A DNA stretch of 55,128 nt from Blastocatellia bacterium (lineage in GTDB: Bacteria > Acidobacteriota > Blastocatellia > Pyrinomonadales > Pyrinomonadaceae), in contig JAEUQI010000008.1 in NCBI GenBank assembly GCA_016789145.1, forward strand, positions 1 to 55,128, in the 5' to 3' direction. Below are positions 45,051-53,740 of the stretch, piece by piece. The notes beneath the pieces are model-generated. The model did no database searches and had not been told where the DNA came from. It saw nothing but the letters and a program-made list of their open reading frames with translations. The position numbers were made by a program, and so were the translations under genes. How positions within the stretch are numbered: position 1 is the stretch's first letter; every line of letters begins with the position of its first letter.

Positions 45051-45920
45051 ATGGATATCAACCAACTCGAAGTTCTCGCTACTATAGCTCGCGAACGCAG
45101 TTTCTCTCGTGCCGCGGAGGTTCTTGGCCGTTCGCAGCCTGCAGTTAGTCAGGCGATCTCGCGGCTGGAGAGCCAGCTAGGCGAAACGCTTTTTGATCGC
45201 TCGTCAAAAGATGGAACCTTGACGCCAGCTGGCGAATTGCTGCTCGAACATGCTCATCAGATCCTCAATATTCGCCGAGACGCCGAGACGTCGATCCGCG
45301 AACTTCGGTCACTTCGCAACGGCAAGGTAACAATAAGCGCGAATGAACACACAGTTTTTTATTTGTTGCCAAAGATCGCGGAGTTTATGACCAAACACCC
45401 GAACATCAAGATCGAGGTCAAACGCGGGGTTGCAAGCCGAATTCCAAAACAAGTGATAGCTCGCGAAGCGGAACTTGGCGTAATTTCATTTACGCCGGCT
45501 GATGATTCGGTTCGTTCGATACCAGTTTTCGAGGACGAATTGGTATTGGTTTTGGCTCCCACGCATCGGTTTGCGAACAAGGAAACCGTTACGATAAACG
45601 AGCTTGGAAATGAGGTGTTCATTGCACATAACGCGGTCTCGCCGTATCGTCAGCGTGTGATCGAGACATTTGATAAATACAGAGTCCCTCTCAGCATTGC
45701 TGTTGAGTTGCCTTCACTCGAAGCAATTAAGCGGCTCGTCGAACAAGGAACGGGTGTTGCCCTAGTGCCGAGGCTGACTGCTGAGAGTGAGATTGCTTCG
45801 GGTGCGTTGATCGCCATTACGGTACCGGAAATGCGGCTCAAGCGAAAACTTAATATTATCTATCGGCGTAATGCCACTCTATCTCATGCTGCGTCAGCAT
45901 TCTTAGAAATTTGCAGGTAA
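45051..45920 (+). CDS. LysR family transcriptional regulator
   Basis: 289 residues. The N-terminal winged helix-turn-helix is typical: MDINQLEVLATIARERSFSR, AAEVLGRSQPAVSQAISRLE, LFDRSSKDGTLTPAGELLLEHA, followed by a linker helix and a periplasmic-binding-protein-like effector domain (about 90-289; KVTISANEHTVFYLLPKIAEF, LGVISFTPADDSVR, GTGVALVPRLTAES). By position it is expected to act on the divergent PLP-enzyme gene and on itself. The effector is unknown; O-acetylserine is the effector for the related CysB group, but I cannot extend that here. Confidence 0.94.
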   Translation: MDINQLEVLATIARERSFSRAAEVLGRSQPAVSQAISRLESQLGETLFDRSSKDGTLTPAGELLLEHAHQILNIRRDAETSIRELRSLRNGKVTISANEHTVFYLLPKIAEFMTKHPNIKIEVKRGVASRIPKQVIAREAELGVISFTPADDSVRSIPVFEDELVLVLAPTHRFANKETVTINELGNEVFIAHNAVSPYRQRVIETFDKYRVPLSIAVELPSLEAIKRLVEQGTGVALVPRLTAESEIASGALIAITVPEMRLKRKLNIIYRRNATLSHAASAFLEICR

Positions 45921-46032
45921 ATTGTGATTAGGCAGGTTTACTATGAGAAAATAGCGCGATTTTGCGGTAAACTGTTCTTTAAGTTTAGCTTAAACAAACT
46001 GAATCTAAGCGCCACAAATTTGAGGTTGTAAA

Positions 46033-46353
46033 ATGACTGACCAGATGAGTAGCGTCGCCGGCGAGCGACGTGATTCAGATAGGAAAAAGCTGATAGTAGA
46101 TGTCCGTTTTGCAGGCGGCGACAGCACCGGGATCGCAAACACGCGAGACATCGGCGTCGGCGGACTTTACATGACAACGGCTTCGGATCTGCCAATTGGA
46201 ACTGAGATCGCGATGACGATTAGTGTTTCCGGGCGTTCGATGCGGCTTGGCGGTGTCGTTGTCTATGCAGATCCCGGGCAAGGTGTAGGTGTTCGCTTTC
46301 GAGATCTTGGTGATTCGGAACTCGAATTATTGAAAACGGAAATAGGCGCGTAA
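46033..46353 (+). CDS. PilZ domain protein
   Basis: 106 residues, a single PilZ domain. The first c-di-GMP motif RxxxR is present as R13 to R17 (ERRDSDRKK). The second, D/NxSxxG, reads DIGVGG (D39-G44) with Gly instead of Ser, followed by LYMTT. One substitution may weaken binding but is found in some functional PilZ proteins. Together with the GGDEF-EAL protein at 4842 this indicates c-di-GMP signalling. The start at 46033 has gagg nearby; the next gene follows after 13 bp, so the two are probably cotranscribed. Confidence 0.88.
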   Translation: MTDQMSSVAGERRDSDRKKLIVDVRFAGGDSTGIANTRDIGVGGLYMTTASDLPIGTEIAMTISVSGRSMRLGGVVVYADPGQGVGVRFRDLGDSELELLKTEIGA

Positions 46354-46366
46354 GGATATTCAATTT

Positions 46367-47488
46367 ATGTTCGATCAGTTCACATTAGGCATCGAGGAAG
46401 AATTTCAGATCGTAGACCCGGAAACACGCGAGTTAAAATCACACGTTTCCGAAATCCTGGACGAAGGCAAAATGCTGCTCGGCGAGAAGATCAAGCCCGA
46501 GATGATCCAATCGATGATCGAGGTCGGCACCGGCGTTTGTGCAAATATTCAAGAAGCTCGCGAAGATCTGTCGAAACTTCGATGCATTATCTCAGGCCTT
46601 GCCCGCAAGAAGAATATGGCGATCGTCGCTGCATCGACGCATCCGTTCTCGAAATGGTCTGAGCAAGAGATCTACGATGGTGACCGCTATAAGCTTCTTG
46701 TCGATGAACTACAGATGGTCGCTCGTAGTTTGCTGATCTTTGGTTTGCACGTTCACGTCGGCATTCCGGATCTTGAGAAGCGAATTCAGGTAATGAACGC
46801 GGCTCGATATTTCTTGCCGCACGTACTTGCGTTGACGACTTCATCACCCTTTTGGCTCGGCCACAATACCGGCCTCAAGTCGTATCGAAGTGAGGTTTTT
46901 AAGAAGTTTCCTCGTACTGAGATCCCCGATCATTTCGAATCGTACGCTCAGTATCAAGCGTACGTCGATCTGCTCATAAAGATGAACTGTATCCCCGACG
47001 GTTCAAAGATTTGGTGGGACGTTCGGCCACATTACAAATTCCCGACACTCGAATTCCGTATCTGCGATATTCCAACACGCGTCGACGACACGATAGCGAT
47101 CGCTGCATTATTCCAGGCGATCGTCGCCAAACTGATGGTGCTGAATGAGGGCAATGTCGGATTTCGCATCTACCATCGCCGTCTGATATTGGAAAACAAA
47201 TGGCGAGCTATCCGTTATGGACTCGATGGTAAGTTGCTCGATCTAGGCAAACAAAAAGAGGTCCCTGTTAAGGACCTCATTCACGAACTGTTACAGTTTG
47301 TTGACGAAGTGGTGGATCCGCTTGGCTCTCGCGAAGAGATCAACCACATCTACACGATGCTAGACCGCGGCACGTCTGCCGATGAACAACTAAAGGTGTA
47401 CGAAGAATCAGGCCACGACTTTAAGGCAGTGGTCGATATGCTGATGACGAACACACTCGAGAATGTTCCCGAAAATTGCTTTGGCTAG
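46367..47488 (+). CDS. Carboxylate-amine ligase, YbdK/GCS2 type
   Basis: 373 residues. The family start FTLGIEEEFQIVDPETREL (metal/ATP-binding Glu cluster) is clear, followed by the ARSLLIFGLHVHVGIPD segment, SSPFWLGHNTGLKSYRS, and IWWDVRPHYKFPTLEFRICD, all typical of glutamate-cysteine-ligase type 2 relatives. YbdK makes gamma-glutamylcysteine only weakly in vitro and its physiological substrate is unsettled, so the call stays at the family level. It follows the PilZ gene by 13 bp. Its stop overlaps the convergent small secreted gene by 4 bp. Confidence 0.93.
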   Translation: MFDQFTLGIEEEFQIVDPETRELKSHVSEILDEGKMLLGEKIKPEMIQSMIEVGTGVCANIQEAREDLSKLRCIISGLARKKNMAIVAASTHPFSKWSEQEIYDGDRYKLLVDELQMVARSLLIFGLHVHVGIPDLEKRIQVMNAARYFLPHVLALTTSSPFWLGHNTGLKSYRSEVFKKFPRTEIPDHFESYAQYQAYVDLLIKMNCIPDGSKIWWDVRPHYKFPTLEFRICDIPTRVDDTIAIAALFQAIVAKLMVLNEGNVGFRIYHRRLILENKWRAIRYGLDGKLLDLGKQKEVPVKDLIHELLQFVDEVVDPLGSREEINHIYTMLDRGTSADEQLKVYEESGHDFKAVVDMLMTNTLENVPENCFG

Positions 47489-47820
47489 TAGATCGAGACC
47501 GTCAGTGTAAATGACGTTGCGCCTCGGCAATTGTTGAATATATCAATGATATTGTCGCCCTGGTCTGTCGTGTAGGCTTGGCTCGTTTGCCCATTTCCCA
47601 ACACAACACAACCATTTCGCGAACTAATATTTGCCGAGATCGTCTGCCCCGCCCTTGCACCGAGAACATACTTTCGCTGAGCATTGCTGGCAATGGTCGA
47701 AGATACCGTTGCGGATGTGCGGCCACGGGCAAATCGGATGCGCGTCTGTGCCGCTGCTTCATCAACATATAGAGTTAGTAGAAGCATCGCGACAAAAGTC
47801 ACAGTAAATAGCCTTTTCAT
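47485..47820 (-). CDS. Small exported protein, PPC-like fold
   Basis: 111 residues. A signal peptide (LFTVTFVAMLLLTLYVDEAAAQ) is followed by a single beta-rich domain (SSTIASNAQRKYVLGARAGQ, TISANISSRNGCVVLG, TSFTLTVSIY) with the pattern of bacterial pre-peptidase C-terminal domains, in which the KYVLGARAGQTI motif is characteristic. Two Cys could form a disulphide. The ATG at 47820 is preferred because ggagaa precedes it; a start 12 nt upstream lies on the ribosome site. Function unknown. Confidence 0.75.
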   Translation of the reverse strand: MKRLFTVTFVAMLLLTLYVDEAAAQTRIRFARGRTSATVSSTIASNAQRKYVLGARAGQTISANISSRNGCVVLGNGQTSQAYTTDQGDNIIDIFNNCRGATSFTLTVSIY

Positions 47821-47883
47821 ATTGTTCTCCAAAAAAAGCTTGTGGACTTACCCATTATTGCCCGAATCTTCAAAATTGCAAAT

Positions 47884-47913
47884 AAAAAAACACTTAGATC
47901 GTCTCTAAGTGTT
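47884..47913 (-). terminator. Intrinsic terminator of the nuo-linked operon
   Basis: On the minus strand aacacttag (47905-47913) pairs perfectly with ctaagtgtt (47889-47897), followed by a run of seven T (47884-47890, overlapping the stem base). It lies 26 bp after the stop of the amidotransferase gene. Confidence 0.92.
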
Positions 47914-47938
47914 CTTCCTGTCTAATTCACTTAAGCAG

Positions 47939-48895
47939 CTAGGCCTTTGCACCGTGCTCAAGGGCAAGGCGTAGAAAATTCTCAAACAAAACACGTCCGT
48001 CGCGGCTTTCGTTCTGGTGTTCCCAGCGCGTTGGATTCTTTCGCCAGTCTTCGAATGATTTTTCTAGGTGAAACTGAACGCAATAAATAAGTTGGCCTTC
48101 GTTCGCCTTGACCATCATTTGGTTCTTGCATAGGTATGAGGTCGCAAGCAATTTGAATCCCTCAGGCACGCCATCGACTTGAACACCATGATTCTGCCAA
48201 ACGCGAAGAATGTCGTCATCCTTTGTATAATCCTGCCAAATTCCGCTCTTCTTGTCGTCGTTACCCTCGAATATCGGGTCGGTCTTATCAACGATCTTTA
48301 TAAATCGATATTGATATTCGACGATCCGGCCGGTACGTTTTTCAGCCAGTTCTCGATCATCAAGAGTTTTCAACTTGCTGCCAAATGACATTGCAACTAG
48401 CTGATGGGCACCACAAATTGCCAATATTGGGACTTTGGTCTTAACGACAAATTCCTTGAAATCCGCAATGTGCTTCGGATTGTAATAGTCAAAATCCGCG
48501 AAAGTGCCGCTCATCACGATCGCATCCGGGCGAAATTGTTCAACTGCGTCGGCGACCTCGGATAGATGCACGGTCATCGTCTTTGGATTTCGAACTAAGC
48601 GGATCACATTCTTGGCGATGTTGTTACAGGCCATCCCGGAGACAAAATTTTCAAATTCGAGCTTAGATCTTGTCGTTCCGTTCCACTCTTCGCGGGCGAG
48701 ATCCGATAGATCTGATTCGTAGCGTAGAAGATCGTTAACGATCAGCACCTTGGCGTGCTCGATACGCTTTTCTATCGGCTCATAATGGCAGAAAGAATTC
48801 TTCGTGTAAGGAAACGGAAGACTTTCGGTCTCCGGAGCCTTTGAAACTGCGTCGTACATATCAGAATTTGTAGTGCTATCCGGCCTCGGGCACAT
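47939..48895 (-). CDS. Class I glutamine amidotransferase-like protein
   Basis: 318 residues. The triad of class I glutaminase domains is present: C161 in ILAICGAHQLVAMSFG, and H276 and E278 in YCVQFHLEKSFEDW. The fold core is visible as KVLIVNDLLRYE and DAIVMSGTFADFDYY. The N-terminal ~45 residues are extra and not conserved-looking. No synthetase domain is fused, so the partner enzyme is unknown. The ATG at 48895 shares one base with the stop of the upstream gene (TGATG); an overlapping GTG at 48898 is a less likely start. It is the last gene of the operon that begins with nuoL, ahead of a strong terminator. Confidence 0.88.
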   Translation of the reverse strand: MCPRPDSTTNSDMYDAVSKAPETESLPFPYTKNSFCHYEPIEKRIEHAKVLIVNDLLRYESDLSDLAREEWNGTTRSKLEFENFVSGMACNNIAKNVIRLVRNPKTMTVHLSEVADAVEQFRPDAIVMSGTFADFDYYNPKHIADFKEFVVKTKVPILAICGAHQLVAMSFGSKLKTLDDRELAEKRTGRIVEYQYRFIKIVDKTDPIFEGNDDKKSGIWQDYTKDDDILRVWQNHGVQVDGVPEGFKLLATSYLCKNQMMVKANEGQLIYCVQFHLEKSFEDWRKNPTRWEHQNESRDGRVLFENFLRLALEHGAKA

Positions 48896-49101
48896 CACTC
48901 GATTATATCATCTATTAATGCCCCGTAAAGACTAACAAACGCTCCGCACTTAAACGTTTGCTCTTCTCGTTGATCCAATCGATTCAAATTACAAAGTATC
49001 TCCTCATGTGGATCATCCTGCTTTTCACACATCAGGCACATCGCCGGCAATGGAATGTCGGCAGGGTCGATCTCATTTCCGTCGTCATCGTAATACGGCA
49101 T
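48895..49101 (-). CDS. Small four-cysteine zinc-ribbon-like protein
   Basis: 68 residues. Four cysteines are arranged as C-x2-C (AMCLMCEKQ), then C in EEILCNLNR and C in TFKCGAF, a likely zinc-binding set. The N-terminus is acidic (YYDDDGNEIDPADIP). No known family. Its start overlaps the upstream stop (TAATG at 49101), and its stop overlaps the amidotransferase start, so translation of the three is tightly linked, and the small protein may act with that enzyme. Confidence 0.8.
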   Translation of the reverse strand: MPYYDDDGNEIDPADIPLPAMCLMCEKQDDPHEEILCNLNRLDQREEQTFKCGAFVSLYGALIDDIIE

Positions 49102-49580
49102 TACTTTGCGTTTCGCGTGCTGGCCCTGGACGAAAATTCAGGCATCGCCTCGCCCGCACCGGCGTCTTGGATCTCGGTTCGAATCGCCTTTACCAACTTT
49201 GCGCGCACAGAAGCACGGCTTTGGACCGATTTGCCAGCGGTGATCTCATCCAATAACAAAAACGCTCGATGCCATGAAGTCTCCAGTGCGTCTGCCTCGA
49301 TGGAGATCTTCGTAATGTTGTACGGAATGGCAAAATCGCGACAGCCGAAACGAGCAAACACACGCATAAAGCGCGCAGTAGCGAGGTCCGGGCACGCGAT
49401 CCGCCGACGTCCGACCTTTAGCTCAATGCCAAGTAAGGTGTAATTGATCTGAGGGTCGTTCTCACGCGTTGGTATCTCAAGTCTGACTGCGCGTGTTCGT
49501 TGGGAACGAATACGGCTTACATAGAGAGCCGACAACCAATCGGATCCCATCTCGGCCTTGATCTGAGAAACGGCGTCCAT
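49101..49580 (-). CDS. Conserved-looking protein of unknown function downstream of nuoN
   Basis: 159 residues, soluble, alpha/beta in pattern: DWLSALYVSRIRSQRTRAVR, then a beta segment (NYTLLGIELKVGRRRIACPD), a helix (LATARFMRVFARFG) and a later helix (ETSWHRAFLLLDEI), with a basic/Ser tail. I do not recognise a family. It starts 12 bp after the nuoN stop with no terminator between, so it is in the nuo operon. The ATG at 49580 is the first in frame, but no Shine-Dalgarno is evident, which fits coupled translation. Confidence 0.75.
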   Translation of the reverse strand: MDAVSQIKAEMGSDWLSALYVSRIRSQRTRAVRLEIPTRENDPQINYTLLGIELKVGRRRIACPDLATARFMRVFARFGCRDFAIPYNITKISIEADALETSWHRAFLLLDEITAGKSVQSRASVRAKLVKAIRTEIQDAGAGEAMPEFSSRASTRNAK

Positions 49581-49592
49581 CCAGGGTAACGC

Positions 49593-51131
49593 CTAACGGT
49601 TCGCCTGAGCGATCGGCAATGATGTTGAAAACCTTTGGATCAATCGGTCGCCAAAAATACCGAGATATAGTACGCCGACGATCGAAATGATCAAGGCTAC
49701 GGCCATGGCTGTTGAAAGCTTTGGAGCAGACCAATCGCTTGCACGTTCCTTGAAGAACATTACAACGATCATTCGCAAATAGTAATATGCCGAGATCGCC
49801 GTATTGACGACAGCCGCGACGACCATTACCGTAACCAGCGTGTTCCCTGCCTCAAGTGCCGGTCGGAAGACCAAAACCTTGCCAATAAAGCCCGCCGTCA
49901 GAGGCAAGCCAAGCAATGACAACATGAACAATGAAAGCGAGAAAGACAGTAGCGGCGAGCGGAAACCGATGCCGTTGTAATCTTCGAACTCGGTACGGCG
50001 GTCGTTCCTTTCGGCTAGTATCGTGACGACCGTGAACGCACCGAGATTTGTCACGGCATATGTCAACATATAGAACGCGACCGACGCGATCGCAGCGTCA
50101 CGTGCCTCGTTAGTCGTCGCGAGCCCCGCACCCACGAATCCGACGAGAGCGTAACCGGCGTGTGCGATCGACGAATACGCGAGCATTCGTTTAACGTTGT
50201 TCTGCATGATCGCGGCTACGTTGCCAACGACCATCGTTAGAATTGCGAGGATCGTTATCGCCGTTATCCAACCGTTATGAACATAGCCTGAAACTTGCAC
50301 ACCTGCTATCAGCGGCAATCCGACTACGAACACACGTAGGAACGATGCGAACGCCGCCGCCTTTGGCCCGGCTGCCATAAAGCCGGTGATCGGCGTCGGA
50401 GCACCTTCGTAAACGTCGGGCGTCCATACGTGAAAGGGAGCCATAGCGATCTTGAAACCAAAGCCGATGATCATCATCGCCGCACCAACTAGCAACAATG
50501 CCGGAAAATTCGGATCGGCCATCTTGGCGGCAATTCCGGCGATATTCGTAGAACCTGTCGCTCCGTAAACCAACGCCATACCGTAAAGCAAAAATGCGGA
50601 AGCGAACGAGCCTAGAATGAAATACTTCATCGCCGATTCGTTCGAACGCAGATCGCCTTTCCGCAGACCAGCCATTACGTAGGTCGCGATCGAAAGCGTC
50701 TCGAGCCCAAGGAAAATAACGACGAGGTCGCTGCCTGCCGACATCATCATCATCCCGAACGTCGCAAATAGTAGCAGAGCGTGATATTCGCCGACGGGAA
50801 CATTCTCACGTTCGACCCAAATGGTCGAGATGAGGACTGTCATTGCCGACACGAATAAGAAAACAAATGAAAAACTGAGCCGCAGATTGTCGTGAGCGAC
50901 CATACCGCCCCACGAGGACGCTGGGACATCGCCGCCCCACATTGTCGCGAGCATGACGCCTGAGGAGATAAGGCCGATAAGTGACATTGCTCCGGTAACG
51001 TTACGCTGTTTCGGAAAAAAGCAGTCGTAAAGCATTACGATAATGCCCGTAGCGGCAACGATCATCTCAGGGACGATCGCATATACATTCGCGTCGGGCG
51101 GAGCTAGTTCGGTTAGAAAAACTGTATTCAT
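49593..51131 (-). CDS. nuoN: NADH-quinone oxidoreductase subunit N
   Basis: 512 residues, about 14 membrane helices, an antiporter-like proton-pumping subunit of complex I. Family motifs: LVVIFLGLETLSIATYVMAG, the discontinuous-helix segment GFGFKIAMAPFHVWTPDVYE with conserved Lys, GAPTPITGFMAAGPKAAAF, and KRMLAYSSIAHAGYALVG. The ATG at 51131 is chosen over an overlapping GTG at 51134. It lies 21 bp after nuoM. The order nuoL-M-N is the normal one for this operon end. Confidence 0.96.
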   Translation of the reverse strand: MNTVFLTELAPPDANVYAIVPEMIVAATGIIVMLYDCFFPKQRNVTGAMSLIGLISSGVMLATMWGGDVPASSWGGMVAHDNLRLSFSFVFLFVSAMTVLISTIWVERENVPVGEYHALLLFATFGMMMMSAGSDLVVIFLGLETLSIATYVMAGLRKGDLRSNESAMKYFILGSFASAFLLYGMALVYGATGSTNIAGIAAKMADPNFPALLLVGAAMMIIGFGFKIAMAPFHVWTPDVYEGAPTPITGFMAAGPKAAAFASFLRVFVVGLPLIAGVQVSGYVHNGWITAITILAILTMVVGNVAAIMQNNVKRMLAYSSIAHAGYALVGFVGAGLATTNEARDAAIASVAFYMLTYAVTNLGAFTVVTILAERNDRRTEFEDYNGIGFRSPLLSFSLSLFMLSLLGLPLTAGFIGKVLVFRPALEAGNTLVTVMVVAAVVNTAISAYYYLRMIVVMFFKERASDWSAPKLSTAMAVALIISIVGVLYLGIFGDRLIQRFSTSLPIAQANR

Positions 51132-51152
51132 CACAAAACTTGTTCAGCGGAA

Positions 51153-52796
51153 CTAATGCTGCTCCTTTTTCTTCTCGTCCTCGCATTTGCAATCAGAAGT
51201 TGACCGAACGACGTCGCCGCCCGCTGATTTCATAACGGTTTTTTCTATCGTCTGAACATTCTCTTGAGTTCGAGCAAGAAACGGCTTTGGATAAACGCCC
51301 ATGTAGACCATTAATACAACAAGCGGCACGATCAGCCCGATCTCACGCCACGTTAGATCCGTCAGATGTTTATTCTTTTCGTTGGTCACCTTACCGAAAA
51401 ATACGCGCTGCATCATCCAGAGCAGATAAACTGCTGCAAAGATAACGCCGGTTCCGGCGAGCATGGTGGCGTTATAGTTCCAATTGAACGTCGCCGTTAT
51501 CGGCAATACTGTCGATTTGAACATTCCGACCATGATCAGAAACTCGCCAACAAAGCCATTAAGGAGCGGCAATCCAACCGACGACATTGCCGTAATAACA
51601 AATATCGTTGCATAGAGCGGCATCACGTTCGCGAGGCCGCCGAAATCTGAGATCGCACGTGTGTGTCTTCGTTCGTAAATGAATCCGACGAGCAAGAACA
51701 ACGCTCCGGTCGAGACGCCGTGATTGAGCATCTGATAAACCGCACCCTGCATTCCGGTCTCGGTGAACGAGAACATTCCCAAAACGACAAAGCCCATGTG
51801 AGCGACCGAAGAGTAAGCGACTAGGCGTTTCACGTCAGGCTGCACCATCGCGACGAGCGCTCCGTAAATGATCCCGATGATCGCAAGGGCAATGAACAAC
51901 CATGCCCATTCGCGGCTCTGGTCCGGGAACATCGCGAAATTGAATCGCATGATGCCATACGTTCCCATTTTCAGGAGAACAGCGGCAAGTATCACGGAAC
52001 CCGCAGTCGGAGCCTCAGTGTGTGCGTCCGGCAGCCATGTGTGAAACGGGAACAGTGGAACTTTGATGGAGAAGGCTAGAGCGAACGCCAGGAACAACAA
52101 CGTTCCTGCACCTGCCCATTCGCCGGCGAATGACATCTGCCCTTGTTTCAGGGCGTTGGTGATCGAAACCAGATCGAACGAGCCACCAAATCCAGTTTGA
52201 TCAGCGTAAATGTAGTAGATCGATATAATACCGACCAGCATCAACAAGCTGCCGAGGGCCGTGAAGATAAAGAATTTCACAGCCGCATAAATGCGATTTT
52301 CGCCACCCCAAACGCCGATCAGGAAGAACATCGGTATCAGCGATGCTTCAAAGAAAAGGTAAAAGACGAGCAGATCCAGCGAGACGAACACGCCGATCAT
52401 CGCGGATTCTAGCAGCAATAAAAAGACGTAGAACGCCGTTGCCTTCTTTTCCACTGCATGCCAAGTCGATATCACCGCGATCGGCATTATGAAAGTCGTC
52501 AATATCACCAGCCAAAAACTCAGCCCATCAACACCGACGTGATAATTCGTATTGATCGCGGTTATCCACGGCACGTTCTTCTCGAACATATAGCCGCCCG
52601 CTGGTGCCGAACCCGTGAACAACAGCAGCGACACGGCAAAATTCACCAGCGTAAACCCAAGCGTCAACCACTTAAGCTGGCCTTCTTGCTTCCAAAACAT
52701 CTGATGAGCAAGCGTAAGCATGGCTCCGATAATCGGGGCAAGTATAAGGATCGTGAGTAAATTGTCAGAAATAAAGTCCACTATGTTAATCGTCAA
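51153..52796 (-). CDS. nuoM: NADH-quinone oxidoreductase subunit M
   Basis: 547 residues, about 14 membrane helices. The conserved Glu of the family is in YLFFEASLIPMFFLIG; the conserved Lys region is FSIKVPLFPFHTWLPDAHTE followed by APTAGSVILA, and KRLVAYSSVAHMGFVVLG marks the second helix bundle. The C-terminal tail is unusual: charged, Lys-rich, with a C-x-C pair (SDCKCEDEKKKEQH). The start is uncertain: TTG at 52796 or GTG at 52781, since no ATG lies near the conserved N-terminus. The upstream TonB-like gene is 12 bp away. Confidence 0.96.
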   Translation of the reverse strand: MTINIVDFISDNLLTILILAPIIGAMLTLAHQMFWKQEGQLKWLTLGFTLVNFAVSLLLFTGSAPAGGYMFEKNVPWITAINTNYHVGVDGLSFWLVILTTFIMPIAVISTWHAVEKKATAFYVFLLLLESAMIGVFVSLDLLVFYLFFEASLIPMFFLIGVWGGENRIYAAVKFFIFTALGSLLMLVGIISIYYIYADQTGFGGSFDLVSITNALKQGQMSFAGEWAGAGTLLFLAFALAFSIKVPLFPFHTWLPDAHTEAPTAGSVILAAVLLKMGTYGIMRFNFAMFPDQSREWAWLFIALAIIGIIYGALVAMVQPDVKRLVAYSSVAHMGFVVLGMFSFTETGMQGAVYQMLNHGVSTGALFLLVGFIYERRHTRAISDFGGLANVMPLYATIFVITAMSSVGLPLLNGFVGEFLIMVGMFKSTVLPITATFNWNYNATMLAGTGVIFAAVYLLWMMQRVFFGKVTNEKNKHLTDLTWREIGLIVPLVVLMVYMGVYPKPFLARTQENVQTIEKTVMKSAGGDVVRSTSDCKCEDEKKKEQH

Positions 52797-52808
52797 AAAT
52801 CTCTAATT

Positions 52809-53735
52809 TTACCTAATGATCGCTCCCGGAGGAGCACCACGAATTTCCACATTGAGCTCGTTTTTGAAAGTTCGTTCGACCGAGACAAGCTTTCCATTTT
52901 TCTCGGCCGGGATAAATACGGTACCCTTTACGGATTCGGCGAATGCCTGTCGGAACTCCAGCGATACCGTTCCACTATGCTTTACATCCTTTACAGTGCC
53001 ACTCGCATCAAACACCGCCGTAACCGTTGCGATACCGCTACCGACCTCCCTCTCACCCTCTACCGAAAATCCGGGCTGAAAGATTATAATCGCGCCACGA
53101 TCCGCATCAGAATCCTTGATCTTAACGGTGTTGGGTTCCATTTCTGGCGCCTCTTCTTTAATACGAGGCAGGCCTGTAGAAGTGTCGCCAGCTACTGCGT
53201 TTGGCGCAAGGAATGAGTCGCCCTCTAAAACCCGCACCGAGGCGAAAAAAGCGCTAGTCAATGTGTCATTTTCATAAGGAGAGTACGCCGTCAGCTCATA
53301 AAGTCTGTCCTTCCCAAGAAAATAGTGCTTCTGAACATAATGAGTCTTGATCTTGCCCGCGAAACGTCTCACCTCGAAAGCTCCCGCAACACCTTTTTCT
53401 TTTGGACTAAGATCTAAATTCTTTGACAATATCGAGAATAGCCCCTTCCCGTCAGCTTCGTAAAAAGTCCAAAGCAACACGCGCCTGTTGATTAGCCGAA
53501 CGACCTTAATCGCTTTCTTGGCCGTAACATAATCACTGCGACCGGTTCCGAAATTTCGCGGTTTTTCATCTGAATGAACCTTAAATCCAGAAGGCATAAA
53601 GGCCACAAACTCCTTCTGATGGCCTATTACCGGCTGCCATTTTGCAGAATCATCCCCGTTCGCTTGAGCGGCTATCGAAGCCGCACCAACGCTAACGATG
53701 ATCGCATGTAGTATTTGTCTAGAAATCAACCGCAT
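52809..53735 (-). CDS. Exported protein with TonB-C-like domain, embedded in the nuo operon
   Basis: 308 residues. A signal peptide (QILHAIIVSVGAASIAAQANG) is followed by a ~170-residue domain (KEFVAFMPSGFKVHSDEKPR, HYVQKHYFLGKDRLYELTAY) of unknown type with a DcrB/PsbP-like feel, a linker, and a C-terminal TonB-C/energy-transducer-like fold (about 225-300: GIATVTAVFDASGTVKDVKHSG, FRQAFAESVKGTVFIPAEKNG). Without an N-terminal membrane anchor and Pro-rich region it is unlikely to be a true TonB. It sits between nuoL (5-bp gap) and nuoM (12-bp gap) on the same strand, so it must be transcribed with complex I. The link to complex I is unknown. Confidence 0.82.
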   Translation of the reverse strand: MRLISRQILHAIIVSVGAASIAAQANGDDSAKWQPVIGHQKEFVAFMPSGFKVHSDEKPRNFGTGRSDYVTAKKAIKVVRLINRRVLLWTFYEADGKGLFSILSKNLDLSPKEKGVAGAFEVRRFAGKIKTHYVQKHYFLGKDRLYELTAYSPYENDTLTSAFFASVRVLEGDSFLAPNAVAGDTSTGLPRIKEEAPEMEPNTVKIKDSDADRGAIIIFQPGFSVEGEREVGSGIATVTAVFDASGTVKDVKHSGTVSLEFRQAFAESVKGTVFIPAEKNGKLVSVERTFKNELNVEIRGAPPGAIIR

Positions 53736-53740
53736 TTATT

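Noticed and set aside
46367..47488. YbdK-like ligase as EgtA for ergothioneine synthesis
   Set aside because: It is about 30 kb from egtBD, belongs to the YbdK branch by motif, and acidobacterial EgtB can use cysteine directly.
52809..53735. A true TonB protein
   Set aside because: It has a cleavable signal peptide in place of a membrane anchor and lacks the Pro-rich spacer; no exbB or exbD is nearby.
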